NCBI RefSeq assembly: GCF_000599865.1
Contig: NZ_JHAC01000043.1
Span: 1-22,526 of the forward strand
DNA length: 22,526 nt
Source of the DNA: Deinococcus phoenicis
Lineage (GTDB): Bacteria > Deinococcota > Deinococci > Deinococcales > Deinococcaceae
Direction: 5' to 3'
In this document: positions 14,491 to 22,499 of the stretch, piece after piece
Numbering within the stretch: position 1 is the first letter of the stretch
Layout of the letters: the number at the start of each line of letters is the position of its first letter
Translations under genes and position numbers: made by a program
Notes under the pieces: generated by a model
Seen by the model: only the letters and a program-made list of their open reading frames with translations
What the model was told of the DNA's origin: nothing
The model's database searches: none

Positions 14491-14616
14491 TCAGCGCTGG
14501 CCGAAATCCACAGCACCGCCAGGAATGACGGGCAGCGGTGGGCGCGAGGGCAGCTGGATGGGCTGGACTGGAGGGACCGGCTTATCTTTGGGCCGGGGGA
14601 GGTGAGGCCGCGTCAT
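14491..14616 (-). CDS. Second small peptide, proline-rich, ending GGAVDFGQR
   Basis: A 41-residue open frame starting at ATG 14616, overlapping the stop of the first peptide gene as ATGA and ending at TGA 14493-14491, 17 bases before a rho-independent terminator. The N-terminal 32 residues are basic and rich in proline (MTRPHLPRPKDK, then VPPVQPIQLP) and show no signal peptide. The C-terminus is PGGAVDFGQR, a clear variant of the octapeptide repeated in the first peptide. The shared C-terminal motif, the overlap and the terminator together make coincidence unlikely. Export would need a non-Sec route, or the product acts inside the cell, perhaps as an antagonist or a second ligand of the TPR regulator. 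Function is inference. Confidence 0.65.
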   Translation of the reverse strand: MTRPHLPRPKDKPVPPVQPIQLPSRPPLPVIPGGAVDFGQR

Positions 14617-14705
14617 ATCTGCCCGAAGTCCTTCGCTCCACCCTGAGGCTGCATCTGGCTGTCGGGCTGAGTCACCACACGTTGCCCGAAGTCCTTCGCC
14701 CCGCC
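14497..14705 (-). repeat. Three copies of the GGA(K/V)DFGQ octapeptide
   Basis: Copies lie at 14682-14705 and 14619-14642 (GGAKDFGQ, first peptide) and 14497-14520 (GGAVDFGQ, second peptide). At DNA level the copies differ mostly at synonymous positions (GGC/GGT, GGG/GGA/GGT, GCG/GCT, GAC/GAT, GGG/GGC, CAA/CAG), which points to constraint on the peptide and not to a recent DNA duplication. Confidence 0.85.
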
Positions 14706-14783
14706 GGCTTGCGCCACCGTAAGGGTGCCCGTGAGCATGACCATCAGCATGAGGCCGACTTTGCGTCCTGTTTTGCTTTTCAT
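14613..14783 (-). CDS. Exported small peptide with two GGAKDFGQ repeats (candidate pheromone precursor)
   Basis: A 56-residue protein. The basic start MKSKTGRK and a hydrophobic core (VGLMLMVMLTGTLTV) end in AQA, a good signal peptidase I site. The predicted mature part is 30 residues, begins with GGAKDFGQ (27-34) and ends with GGAKDFGQI (48-56), joined by a polar Gln/Pro spacer. I choose ATG 14783 because it begins the signal peptide and has TAATGT seven bases upstream (leaderless); the frame is open to 14816 but would add a non-signal extension. It overlaps the second peptide gene and diverges from the TPR-BTAD regulator 47 bases away. An exported, processed signal peptide sensed by that regulator is the leading hypothesis; a bacteriocin-like or structural peptide is the alternative. 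Confidence 0.78.
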   Translation of the reverse strand: MKSKTGRKVGLMLMVMLTGTLTVAQAGGAKDFGQRVVTQPDSQMQPQGGAKDFGQI

Positions 14784-14790
14784 GCCGTTA

Positions 14791-14796
14791 ACATTA
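14791..14796 (-). promoter_or_regulatory. -10 box of the small peptide operon
   Basis: TAATGT on the minus strand is followed by TAACGGC and then ATG 14783, a TANNNT box at leaderless spacing. It lies in the 47-base divergent region shared with the regulator, so binding of the regulator here could control both sides. Confidence 0.6.
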
Positions 14797-14830
14797 GGTG
14801 GGCAGACGTAAAGCAACCGGGAGGCACGTT

Positions 14831-16708
14831 GTGGACGATCTAGAGGGCCAATTCGAGGCGGGGCAGTTCACGGCGTTGGTCACGCTGTTGGAAGGAAAAG
14901 CCAGGACAGCGCGCGAACACACGCTGCTGGGGCTGTCCCTCCTGTACACCGGGCGGCTGGAAGAAGCCGAACTCTCGCTGACCAGAGCCAGTCTGCTGGG
15001 CGACGCAGAGGGTCAGGTGGAGCTTGGCAACGCGCTCCGGCTCCTGGGGCGCTTCGAGGAAGCCATCACGCATCTGCAGGCTCTTGCGCCCGATCTGACT
15101 GGTGAGTTACAACTGCGCTGCCTGCGCTGGTGGGGTGTCGCAGAATTTCAGGCCGGGCAGACGCAGGAGGGCCTCAAGCGGGTGGAACGCGCCTGGCACG
15201 GCTACATTGCCCTGGGCAATGAGGAATGGACGGGCCGCGTCACCGTCTCCCTGGCGCAGATGTACATCTGGCTGGGGAACCACCGGCGTGCCCGGCTGCT
15301 GCTCTCCGAGGCGGTCGAGATCCTGCCTTCCCTGCCTGATCCCGCCCCACGTCTTGGCGCCCTCAAGGCCCTGCTGGAACTCCAGATCGCGCACGGTGAA
15401 TTCGGGAAGGCCCGCGAGATATTGGCAGACGCCAAATCAACACTTGCTCAGGCAGATTCCCTGCGGTTACGGGCACTGCTGATGACCAGTGAAGCCGAAC
15501 TGCTGCGCCTCAGCGGGGACTACGCCGGCTACCTGTCTCTTCTCGAAGATTTGCGCCTGCACGCCGAGGGGTTGCAGGACCATAACCTGCGGGTCTGGTC
15601 CATCTCGCGCCTCGCGGAACACCAGAGCCTGATTGGCCAGCACAGTCAGGCCCTCTATACCCTGCTGGGCTTCGAGCGTGTCCCCGCCGAATGGCCCGCC
15701 GAACTGTGGGCCACCAGCGGCGTGCTGGCCCGGCGCCGGGGTGACCTGCTGGGCGCAGCCGTGGATCTGGGAAAGGCCGCCCAGATGTTCCGGGACGCGG
15801 GCAATGTCCCGGAACTGGTGCGGGCGCAGCTCCACCTGGCTGCAGCGGCGCTTCCGCTCAGAGAGGAGGCCACCGTGATTTCGGCGCTCAAGGAAGCCCT
15901 GACGCACATGTTGCGGCTGCGCCAACTGACGGAGTTCCGCCCGGACCTGGAGGAACTGAACGAACTGCTACACTACGCGGTGCTGGAGCCGGAGACCGCT
16001 CCGTACATGGAACCGCTGCTGGACAATCTCGCCCATCTGGCCGGGGCGCCCCGGCTTCCCGAGGATGGGGCGATCTCCGTACAGGTCACGACCCTGGGGT
16101 GGGCGGCGGTTCGCCAGGACGGTCAGGAGGTGAAGTTCACCTACGCGGGCACCCTGCCCATCCTGGTCTACATCGCCCTCAAGCCGGGAAGGACGCGGGC
16201 AGAAATGCAGCTCGAACTGTTTCCCGAAAAGGACGCCAAAAGCGGGGCGGCGTACATGCGCCAGTGTCTCAAGGAACTGCGCGACCGGCTGGGACCTGAG
16301 ATCGTCCGCTTCGAGGGGCCGCACCAGGCTCCCTGGTACGCCCTGGGGCGGGAGGTACACGTAGATCTGGACCTTCAGCATTTCCGCGAAGCCCTGGAGC
16401 GGGGCGAGGTGGCCCGCGCGCTCGCCCTTTACCGTGGCCCCTTCCTGCCCGAGCTGGAAGACAGCGAGTGGGCGCAGCAGCTGCGTGACGAAACCTTGCT
16501 GTCCCTGACGCTCGAACTCCGCAAGCAGATGGCGCAGTATCAGGCCGGGGGAGACTTCCGGCGGGTGGTGTTGATCGCCAACCAGTATTTGCGGGTCGAC
16601 CCCCATGACCCTGAGGTGCTGGAAGCGCGGCTCAAAGCGGCGGAGGTCTTTGCGCCCCCGCACGAGCTGGCAAAATACACCGCCGCCTTGAGCCGCATGT
16701 TCAACTGA
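14831..16708 (+). CDS. TPR-repeat regulator with SARP-like winged helix and BTAD domain
   Basis: A 625-residue protein. I choose GTG 14831 (GGGAGG six bases upstream) over GTG 14798. Residues about 10-390 form a long series of helix pairs with TPR features (for example LLGLSLLYTGRLEEAELSLTRA and ALRLLGRFEEAITHLQALAP). Residues about 415-510 match the winged helix of SARP/AfsR-type activators (LPILVYIALKPGRTRAEMQ, then a second helix and LKELRDRLG). Residues about 512-600 match the bacterial transcriptional activator domain (DLQHFREAL, ALYRGPFLPELED, EWAQQLRDETLLSL). So it is a DNA-binding regulator with the order reversed from classical SARPs. TPR arrays bind peptides in RRNPP receptors, and a repeat-bearing exported peptide gene lies divergent 47 bases away; binding of that peptide is inference. 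Confidence 0.9.
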   Translation: MDDLEGQFEAGQFTALVTLLEGKARTAREHTLLGLSLLYTGRLEEAELSLTRASLLGDAEGQVELGNALRLLGRFEEAITHLQALAPDLTGELQLRCLRWWGVAEFQAGQTQEGLKRVERAWHGYIALGNEEWTGRVTVSLAQMYIWLGNHRRARLLLSEAVEILPSLPDPAPRLGALKALLELQIAHGEFGKAREILADAKSTLAQADSLRLRALLMTSEAELLRLSGDYAGYLSLLEDLRLHAEGLQDHNLRVWSISRLAEHQSLIGQHSQALYTLLGFERVPAEWPAELWATSGVLARRRGDLLGAAVDLGKAAQMFRDAGNVPELVRAQLHLAAAALPLREEATVISALKEALTHMLRLRQLTEFRPDLEELNELLHYAVLEPETAPYMEPLLDNLAHLAGAPRLPEDGAISVQVTTLGWAAVRQDGQEVKFTYAGTLPILVYIALKPGRTRAEMQLELFPEKDAKSGAAYMRQCLKELRDRLGPEIVRFEGPHQAPWYALGREVHVDLDLQHFREALERGEVARALALYRGPFLPELEDSEWAQQLRDETLLSLTLELRKQMAQYQAGGDFRRVVLIANQYLRVDPHDPEVLEARLKAAEVFAPPHELAKYTAALSRMFN

Positions 16709-16750
16709 GCCGTACCCCGGGTCATGGCCAGAAGCTCTGCGACCGGCGCA

Positions 16751-16797
16751 GGCGTGGAACAGCGCCTAGCTCCAGCAGTTGAGCGGCTATCCACGCC
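16751..16797 (+). terminator. Possible terminator of the regulator gene
   Basis: GGCGTGGA (16751-16758) is exactly complementary to TCCACGCC (16790-16797), with 31 bases between that may fold further. It lies 42 bases after the stop. The stem is short for the loop, so confidence is low. Confidence 0.35.
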
Positions 16798-17261
16798 GAG
16801 AGCTGTCCGTACACTTTTGGTACTAACGTCAATTAGTGTGAAAAAGGACCAGGGAGCAGGTTGCTTCTCCATCAGGGGTTCCCCCCCTGGAGCTGCCTCC
16901 CGCTCCGTCTACTATTGGAAGACAGCGTGAGTCGAAGCTCTGGCTCCTCAGGGGACAACCCGAATGGCCGGAAGCGGCAAGCAAAGCCCATCCCGCAACT
17001 TGAAGGCCCGGCTGATGAAGATGGCCGGAGACGGGCAGTATCATCGGTCCAGGCACCACCGCTTGCGGTGGGGGCCACCGACAGGAGTGATGAACAGGGT
17101 GGCGCGGGTTCGGAGGGACTGTGGAGAGGGCCGGGTGATCCGGGACGGCGTGAGCGGCGAGGTGTTCTTCGCTGGGGGCCATCTTTGCCCGTGCCCTCCG
17201 CCGTCCGGCCTGGGAAGCGGGAACACCTGATGCCCGTCCGGCGCTTGCAGGGAGACACCAG
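16798..17261. other. Intergenic region before the recombinase gene
   Basis: About 460 bases without a gene I can support; the open frames present (such as 16861-17265 and 16964-17230) lack family features and plausible starts. The notable part is an AT-rich patch at 16810-16845 with an inverted repeat ACTAA/TTAGT (16822-16826 and 16833-16837) and TAGTGT as a possible -10. It probably holds the recombinase promoter or is the remnant of an inserted element. Confidence 0.4.
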
Positions 17262-18212
17262 ATGACGCTCGTCCGCTCGCAGGACACGCTGTCCCTGGTC
17301 AACCTCACCGACCAGGCCCTGCGCGTCCGGGCGGTGGAGGCCGCCGCCACCTATGACGTGGAGGCCCTGGTGCAGATCACGCTGGCGTATATGACCGGCG
17401 CCAGCCGCAAGGGGGCGAGGACGAGCCGGAAAACGCTGGAGGCTTACGCCCTCGCCGTCCGTGATTTCGTCCCCTGGGCGCATCGGCATGGGGTCCAACT
17501 TCTGCGCCCGGGTCGGCGCGATGGTGGGCGTTATGTGGCGCAGCTCCAGACCCGGCCTTCCCAGGGCCGGGGAAAGACCGGCACGCTGTCGGCCGCCACG
17601 GTCGCCCAGTACGTGGCGGGGACCCGCGCGCTCTACCGCGCCCTGCGCTGGGCAGGCGCCACAGAGGTCCAGCCGTTCGAGGATGCCCATGTCCCGCCCG
17701 ACCCCACCCCCGGCATCGTCAAGAACCCGCCCTACATGGCGGAGATCGACGACGTGCTGGAACACTGCGAACCGAGACTCGCCGCGCTGCTGCTCCTGTG
17801 CGCCCACGCGGGTCTGCGGATCAGTGAGGCCCTCCAGGTCAAAGCCGTGGACCTTCAGGGCACGCGGGTGACGGTTCACGGGAAAGGCGGGAAGGTCCGG
17901 CGGGTGCCGCTGGGCAAACGCGTCCGGGCCGCCCTCGGCGGCCTCCCCCCCGTTCGCCCGGATGGGTCGCTGTTTGGCTGGACCTACGCGCAGGCCACCT
18001 ACCGGATGCGGAAAGCCTTCCGGGCGGCGGGACACGGGGACACCTGGCGCGGCTTCCACGCGGCCAGAAAGCACTCCGGTACCCGGCTCTACCGCGCCAC
18101 GAAGGACTTTACCCGGGTGGGCCTCTTCCTGGGGCACGCCAGCGTGGACACCACCCGCCGCTACGTCGCCGTGCAGGACGACGACGTCGCCGGGGAGGTC
18201 GAGGACTTCTGA
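17262..18212 (+). CDS. Tyrosine recombinase (XerC/XerD/phage-integrase family)
   Basis: A 316-residue protein with an N-terminal core-binding (SAM-like) domain (about 35-135) and a catalytic domain holding all active residues: Arg186 in AGLRISEAL, Lys208 in HGKGGKVRR, His266 and Arg269 in [11 protein letters not shown], His292 in [12 protein letters not shown] and the nucleophile Tyr301. It cuts and rejoins DNA at specific sites through a 3'-phosphotyrosine. ATG 17262 has GGGAG eight bases upstream. The length suits a Xer-like enzyme more than a long phage integrase with an arm-binding domain. No recognisable element adjoins it and its partner site is unknown. It could act on the phage-like block 12 kb away, but nothing in the sequence shows this. 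Confidence 0.93.
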   Translation: MTLVRSQDTLSLVNLTDQALRVRAVEAAATYDVEALVQITLAYMTGASRKGARTSRKTLEAYALAVRDFVPWAHRHGVQLLRPGRRDGGRYVAQLQTRPSQGRGKTGTLSAATVAQYVAGTRALYRALRWAGATEVQPFEDAHVPPDPTPGIVKNPPYMAEIDDVLEHCEPRLAALLLLCAHAGLRISEALQVKAVDLQGTRVTVHGKGGKVRRVPLGKRVRAALGGLPPVRPDGSLFGWTYAQATYRMRKAFRAAGHGDTWRGFHAARKHSGTRLYRATKDFTRVGLFLGHASVDTTRRYVAVQDDDVAGEVEDF

Positions 18213-18245
18213 GACGGACCAGCCGGCGCTGACCCCGTTCGCGCG

Positions 18246-19064
18246 TCATCCCTGGCCGTGGTTCCCACTGGCGGCCTCCTGTTCTTCCCGGTTCAGAGGG
18301 CCACGGATGGCCCAGGTCAGGAGCAGCGCGGCGAGGCTCCCCGCGACCGGCCCCAGCAGGTGCGGCCAGGCGTCCGCCAGCCGGCCCGACACCAGCGCCG
18401 GCCCGAAAACCTTGGCCGGATTCATCGCCACGCCCGAGACGCTGCTCGTCAGGAAGTGGTCGAGCGTGACGGCCGCCCCCACGGCCAGGCCCGCTGCCGG
18501 TTTCAGCTTCGCGTTCTGGTGGGCAGCTCCCAGGATCACCACCAGCAGCACGGCGGTGCAGGCGGCGTCCAGCAGGGTCGCTCCGGCAGCGGGCAGGCGC
18601 TCGGTCGGCTGCGGGATGTGCGCGAAGGACAGGATCAGCAGGCCCGCCACGACCGCCGCCGCGAACTGAGCGCCCCAGTACAGCAGCACCAGTCGCCAGG
18701 GGAACGCCCCGCGCAGCGCAAAGGCCAGCGTCACCACCGGGTTGATGTGGGCACCCGATACGTCGCCCAGCGCATAGATCATCGTCAGGACCACCAGGCC
18801 GGGTGTGAGGGCCGCCGCTGCGACCTCGGGCAGCAGGCCCAGGCGCGCCAGCACCAGCGCCCCGAGACCCGCGAAGGTCAGCAGAAACGTCCCGAACGCC
18901 TCCGCGATCAGCGCGCGCCCCACCTGCGGCCCCGACCATTCCTCCTGCGCTGCTTTTTGCGGGGCGGCTGGGGCGGGGGCCGCGCGGTCACCCGGCGCGC
19001 GGTGTGTGCTGTCCCTGTCGTCTCTGTTCTGGCCCGGAGTGGTCATCGGACCGCATGATGCCAT
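18246..19064 (-). CDS. Aquaporin/glycerol-facilitator family channel, atypical signature
   Basis: A 272-residue protein (254 if it starts at ATG 19046; neither start has a good ribosome binding site). After a charged N-terminal extension of about 45 residues it has six hydrophobic segments and the two half-helix loops of MIP channels: [10 protein letters not shown] (Asn108-Pro-Val) and [15 protein letters not shown] (Asn215-Pro-Ala). The first box is NPV in place of NPA. The position after the second NPA, normally the selectivity-filter arginine (NPAR), is Lys218. Conduction of water or small neutral solutes across the inner membrane is expected, but these changes could alter selectivity. It lies 27 bases downstream of the histidine kinase on the same strand, so the two may be cotranscribed and an osmotic link is possible. 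Confidence 0.88.
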   Translation of the reverse strand: MASCGPMTTPGQNRDDRDSTHRAPGDRAAPAPAAPQKAAQEEWSGPQVGRALIAEAFGTFLLTFAGLGALVLARLGLLPEVAAAALTPGLVVLTMIYALGDVSGAHINPVVTLAFALRGAFPWRLVLLYWGAQFAAAVVAGLLILSFAHIPQPTERLPAAGATLLDAACTAVLLVVILGAAHQNAKLKPAAGLAVGAAVTLDHFLTSSVSGVAMNPAKVFGPALVSGRLADAWPHLLGPVAGSLAALLLTWAIRGPLNREEQEAASGNHGQG

Positions 19065-19091
19065 TGCCCATGCCGCAGGCCCCGGCCCGCT

Positions 19092-22000
19092 TCATTCGGC
19101 GGGCAGGGTAAAGAAAAAGGTGCTGCCCTGGCCCGGCGTGCTCTCCAGCCACAGCTGGCCGCCGTGCCGCTCCACGATCTTCTTGCAGACGGCCAGACCG
19201 ATGCCGGTGCCCTCGTAGGCTTCCCGGCCGTGCAGCCGCTGGAAGATCACGAAGATCCGCTCGAAGTATTCCGGCTCGATGCCGATGCCGTTGTCCGTCA
19301 CGGCGAAGCGCTGCCACTCTCCGTCCCGCTCCGCCGTCACCTGGACGCGCGGGGGCACCCCCTCCCGGCGGTATTTCAGCGCGTTCGAGATCAGGTTCTG
19401 GAGCAGCTGATCGAGTTGCTGGGGGTCGGCCAGGACGCTGGGCAGCGCCGTGCGGGTGACGACGGCCCCCAGCGCTTCGATGTCCGGCTGCAAGCGGCGC
19501 ACCACGTGATCGAAGACGGCGCCGCTGTCGGTGGGCCGCAGGTCGCGTTGCTGGGTATGCACCCGGGAAAAGGCCAGCAGGTCGTCCACCAGCCGCTTCA
19601 TATGCTCGCCGCTGTCCACGATCTGCCGCAGATACAGCCGCCCGCGCTCGTCGAGCTGCCCGCCGTACTTGCGCTCGATCATGCCCGCGAAGCTGGTCAC
19701 GGCCCGGATGGGGGCCTGGAGGTCATGCGAGGCGATGTAGGCGAACTGCTCCAGCTCGGCGTTGCTGCGCGCGAGTTCCTCGGTGCGCCGGGCCAGGTCC
19801 GCGACGCCCTCGGCACGCTCCAGCGCCAGGCCCAGGCTACGGACGGTGGTTTCCAGCACCGCCCGGTCCTCCGCACTCCAGCGCCGCTGGTGAAACAGCG
19901 GCACGTTGAAGATGCCCAGCACCTCTCCGCGCACCAGAACGGGCAGCGTGGCGACCGCGTTCACGTGGCTCACCACCTCGGGGGCGGTGTCGGCGCCCTG
20001 GGCGTACACGTCCTGAAAGTAGGGCGCGCGGGTCCGGTAGGGAATGTCCAGCGTGGGCGTCTGTCCGGCGGGCAGGCCCGCGTCGATGGTGGCCTGAAGG
20101 GCCGCGCTGCCCACGTCGCGCGCCTGGGCCGTGGCGTACCAGCGCTCTCCCCGCAGCTCCCAGAAGGCGCCGTAGCCCTCCGGAAGCAGGGTCATCACCC
20201 GGTCCAGGGCGCGCCCGATCAGCTTGTTCGGCTCGCTCTGAAGGGTGAGGTCGCCCAGCAGGTCCGAAAAGCTCTCCAGCGCCCGGCTCCGCGCCTCGAG
20301 TTCGGCGTTCTGCGCTTGCAGTTTCCGCGCGGCCTCGGCCCGTTCCAGGGCCAGACCCAGACTGTGCACCACCGTTTCCAGCACCGCCCGCTCCGCCGCG
20401 CCCCAGGGCTGGCGCTGCCTCAGCGCCACGCCGAACACCCCGTGAGGCTGCCCGTTCACCAGAACCGGCAGCGCCGCCAGCCCCCCGCGCCGTTCCCGGT
20501 ACGCCTCCAGCCCGTCGGCGTGCTGGTCGTACTCGTCCAGGTAGTACGCCTGGCGGGTCGTCCAGGGGGTCAGGAGGCTGTGGGTGCTGTCCAGCGGCAG
20601 GCCGCCTTCCACCAGGGTCTGGAAGTCCGCGTCCTGCCGGTCCCCGACCTGGCTGCGCAGCCGCCAGCGCCCGCCGTCCGGCTCGTAGTAGGCCGCGTAG
20701 CCCTCGGGGAGCAGGGGCAGCACGACTTCCTGCGCGAGCCGGACGAGCAGGGTCGGGTCGCTGTGCAGGCTGAGGTCACGCGTCAGGGCCGCGAAGCCCT
20801 CCAGCGCCCGGGTCCGCGCCGCGAGTTCCGCGTTCTGCTCCTTGAGCCGCCGCGCCGCCTCGGTGCGTTCCAGCGCCAGGCCCAGGCTGCGGCCCACCGC
20901 GCGCACCACCGCTTTTTCGCGCTCGGTCCAGGCCCGGGCGTCACGGGTGCCCACCGCGAAGATGCGGCGCACCTCTCCCCCCACAAAGATGGGAATAAAG
21001 GCCGCCGCGCCGTAGACGGCCGCGCTGGGCAGATGGTTGGCCTCGGCATCCCAGCCGTCCACGAACACCGCGGCCCTGGACTGCACCGCCTCCGCATAGT
21101 TCGGCGCGTCCTGCGGGACGCCCACCTGCATCTGCGCGGCCACATCCGGCAGAACGTCCTCGGACCAGACCCGGGCCTTCCAGCGGCCCTCCTCCAGTTC
21201 GTAGGAGGCCGCGCTCACGTGGTCGAGGTTGGCGCGCACCACCTGCGTCGCCTGCCGCGCCAGGGCCAGGACGTCGGTTTCGCTGCCGATCGCCTCGGTA
21301 AAGGCCACAAAGGCGTCCAGGGCGGCGGTGCGTTCCTCCAGTTTGGCGGTGCGGGCCTCCACCTGCCGTGCCAGCTCGGCCCCGTGTTCGCGCAGCACGC
21401 GCTCGGCGGCGCGGAAGGGGCGCAGGTCCTGCAAGTAGCCCACCACGTACTGCTGCCCATGCTCCTCGTAGCGCAGCAGGAGCACGGTCAGCGGCACCCG
21501 CTCCCCGGTCCGGGTCAGCATCTCCTTCTCGTAGCGGTCCGACGCGCCGTGCTCGAAGGCCTGCGCGAAGGCACGCTCGTCGGCCTCGCGGTACTCGGGG
21601 GGGGTCAGGGCCGCCCAGTCGATCAGGCCCGCCTCGAACTCGGCGCGGGTATAGCCCAGCAGCTTCAGGTACGTGCCGTTTACCAGGAACAGGGTGCCCG
21701 TGAGGTCGCCCGCCGCGATGCTGACCGGGCTGGACTCGACCAGCCGCCGGAAGCGGGCCTCACTGACGCGCAGGTTCTCCTCGGTGTGGCGGCGCTGCCG
21801 GAGTTCCGCCGAGAGCGTGCCGAGCAGCTGCGCCCGCCCCAGCGCCACGGCGCACTGCGCGGTCAGAATCCGCAGGAAGCGCCGCTCGTCCACCGTGAAC
21901 TCGTGCGGTTCGCGGAAGTCCAGCACGAGCACCCCCAGCGGTGCCCCGTCCAGGAACATGGGCAGCACCGCACTGGCAACGGGCGGGGTGCCGCCGCTCC

Positions 22001-22343
22001 TGCTGCTCAGCTCCGGGTATGCCTGCGTCATAGCCCCGGCATGCTCAAAAAACAGCGCCTCGTGCCGGGCCAGGGCGTCCCCGGCGGGAAACCGGCGGTC
22101 CAGCGGGCCAGCCTGCCAGAAGGGCGGCGCGCCGTCCGGGTGGCCCTGGGTGGCGGCGAGGCTCAGCGTCTCGCCCGTCCCGCCGACCAGCAGCACCGCG
22201 CCCGCCAGAGCACCGAGGGCCTCCAGGGCAGGCCGCAAAACGATCCCGAAGACATCGGCCTGGGTCCGTGCGGCGGCGAGGGCTTCGGTTACGTCTTGAA
22301 GGTGGTCACCCAGGGAAGGGAACGGCGGGAGAACCGGGGACAT
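19092..22343 (-). CDS. Large multi-GAF/PAS sensor histidine kinase
   Basis: A 1083-residue cytoplasmic sensor kinase without membrane segments. Order: GAF1 (about 27-175), PAS (196-307), coiled coil (315-350), GAF2 (354-494), GAF3 (525-669), GAF4 (699-844), HisKA with the phospho-accepting His873 in YIASHDLQAPIRAV, and an HATPase with NLISNALKYR, DNGIGIEPEY and GTGIGLAVCKKI. GAF2-4 are tandem duplicates; each ends in SLGLALER(T/A)E and is followed by a similar coiled linker. No conserved chromophore cysteine stands out, so the ligands are unknown. ATG 22343 is chosen because TATGCT lies seven bases upstream (leaderless); the frame is open to 22406. No response regulator is encoded in the window. 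The aquaporin gene follows directly. Confidence 0.92.
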   Translation of the reverse strand: MSPVLPPFPSLGDHLQDVTEALAAARTQADVFGIVLRPALEALGALAGAVLLVGGTGETLSLAATQGHPDGAPPFWQAGPLDRRFPAGDALARHEALFFEHAGAMTQAYPELSSRSGGTPPVASAVLPMFLDGAPLGVLVLDFREPHEFTVDERRFLRILTAQCAVALGRAQLLGTLSAELRQRRHTEENLRVSEARFRRLVESSPVSIAAGDLTGTLFLVNGTYLKLLGYTRAEFEAGLIDWAALTPPEYREADERAFAQAFEHGASDRYEKEMLTRTGERVPLTVLLLRYEEHGQQYVVGYLQDLRPFRAAERVLREHGAELARQVEARTAKLEERTAALDAFVAFTEAIGSETDVLALARQATQVVRANLDHVSAASYELEEGRWKARVWSEDVLPDVAAQMQVGVPQDAPNYAEAVQSRAAVFVDGWDAEANHLPSAAVYGAAAFIPIFVGGEVRRIFAVGTRDARAWTEREKAVVRAVGRSLGLALERTEAARRLKEQNAELAARTRALEGFAALTRDLSLHSDPTLLVRLAQEVVLPLLPEGYAAYYEPDGGRWRLRSQVGDRQDADFQTLVEGGLPLDSTHSLLTPWTTRQAYYLDEYDQHADGLEAYRERRGGLAALPVLVNGQPHGVFGVALRQRQPWGAAERAVLETVVHSLGLALERAEAARKLQAQNAELEARSRALESFSDLLGDLTLQSEPNKLIGRALDRVMTLLPEGYGAFWELRGERWYATAQARDVGSAALQATIDAGLPAGQTPTLDIPYRTRAPYFQDVYAQGADTAPEVVSHVNAVATLPVLVRGEVLGIFNVPLFHQRRWSAEDRAVLETTVRSLGLALERAEGVADLARRTEELARSNAELEQFAYIASHDLQAPIRAVTSFAGMIERKYGGQLDERGRLYLRQIVDSGEHMKRLVDDLLAFSRVHTQQRDLRPTDSGAVFDHVVRRLQPDIEALGAVVTRTALPSVLADPQQLDQLLQNLISNALKYRREGVPPRVQVTAERDGEWQRFAVTDNGIGIEPEYFERIFVIFQRLHGREAYEGTGIGLAVCKKIVERHGGQLWLESTPGQGSTFFFTLPAE

Positions 22344-22350
22344 GACCTGG

Positions 22351-22356
22351 AGCATA
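22351..22356 (-). promoter_or_regulatory. -10 box of the histidine kinase gene
   Basis: TATGCT on the minus strand is followed by CCAGGTC and ATG 22343, the leaderless spacing. It decides the start codon, since upstream candidate starts would lie at or before this box. Confidence 0.55.
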
Positions 22357-22464
22357 GCGTGGGGACGGCCGGACTGGCGAAAGCACCTCCAACGGCTCCC
22401 CCCCACTCTGCCGCGCAGCCGTCATGAACGGACGCGCCCGACGCCAGTCGCGCTGCACTAGTGG

Positions 22465-22493
22465 ATGACCACAGGTGAGGGCAGGTCTAAAAT
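22465..22493 (+). promoter_or_regulatory. Promoter of the gene entering the right edge
   Basis: ATGACC (22465-22470) is followed after 17 bases by TAAAAT (22488-22493) and, after GGGTGT, ATG 22500. The -10 fits TANNNT at leaderless spacing; the -35 matches four of six consensus bases. Confidence 0.55.
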
Positions 22494-22499
22494 GGGTGT

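Noticed and set aside
14286..14516. Minus-strand 76-codon frame downstream of the peptide genes
   Set aside because: It runs through the terminator hairpin and overlaps the second peptide in another frame, without its own start signal.
16861..17265. Plus-strand frame (134 codons) overlapping the recombinase start
   Set aside because: No family features or convincing start, and low-complexity basic composition; kept only as part of the intergenic description.
16872..18137. Minus-strand open frame opposite the recombinase
   Set aside because: The recombinase on the other strand has a full catalytic set; this frame has no motif or ribosome binding site.
19164..22427. Long plus-strand open frame (1087 codons) over the histidine kinase
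   Set aside because: Antisense shadow of the kinase; histidine/glutamine/arginine-rich nonsense composition and no domain.
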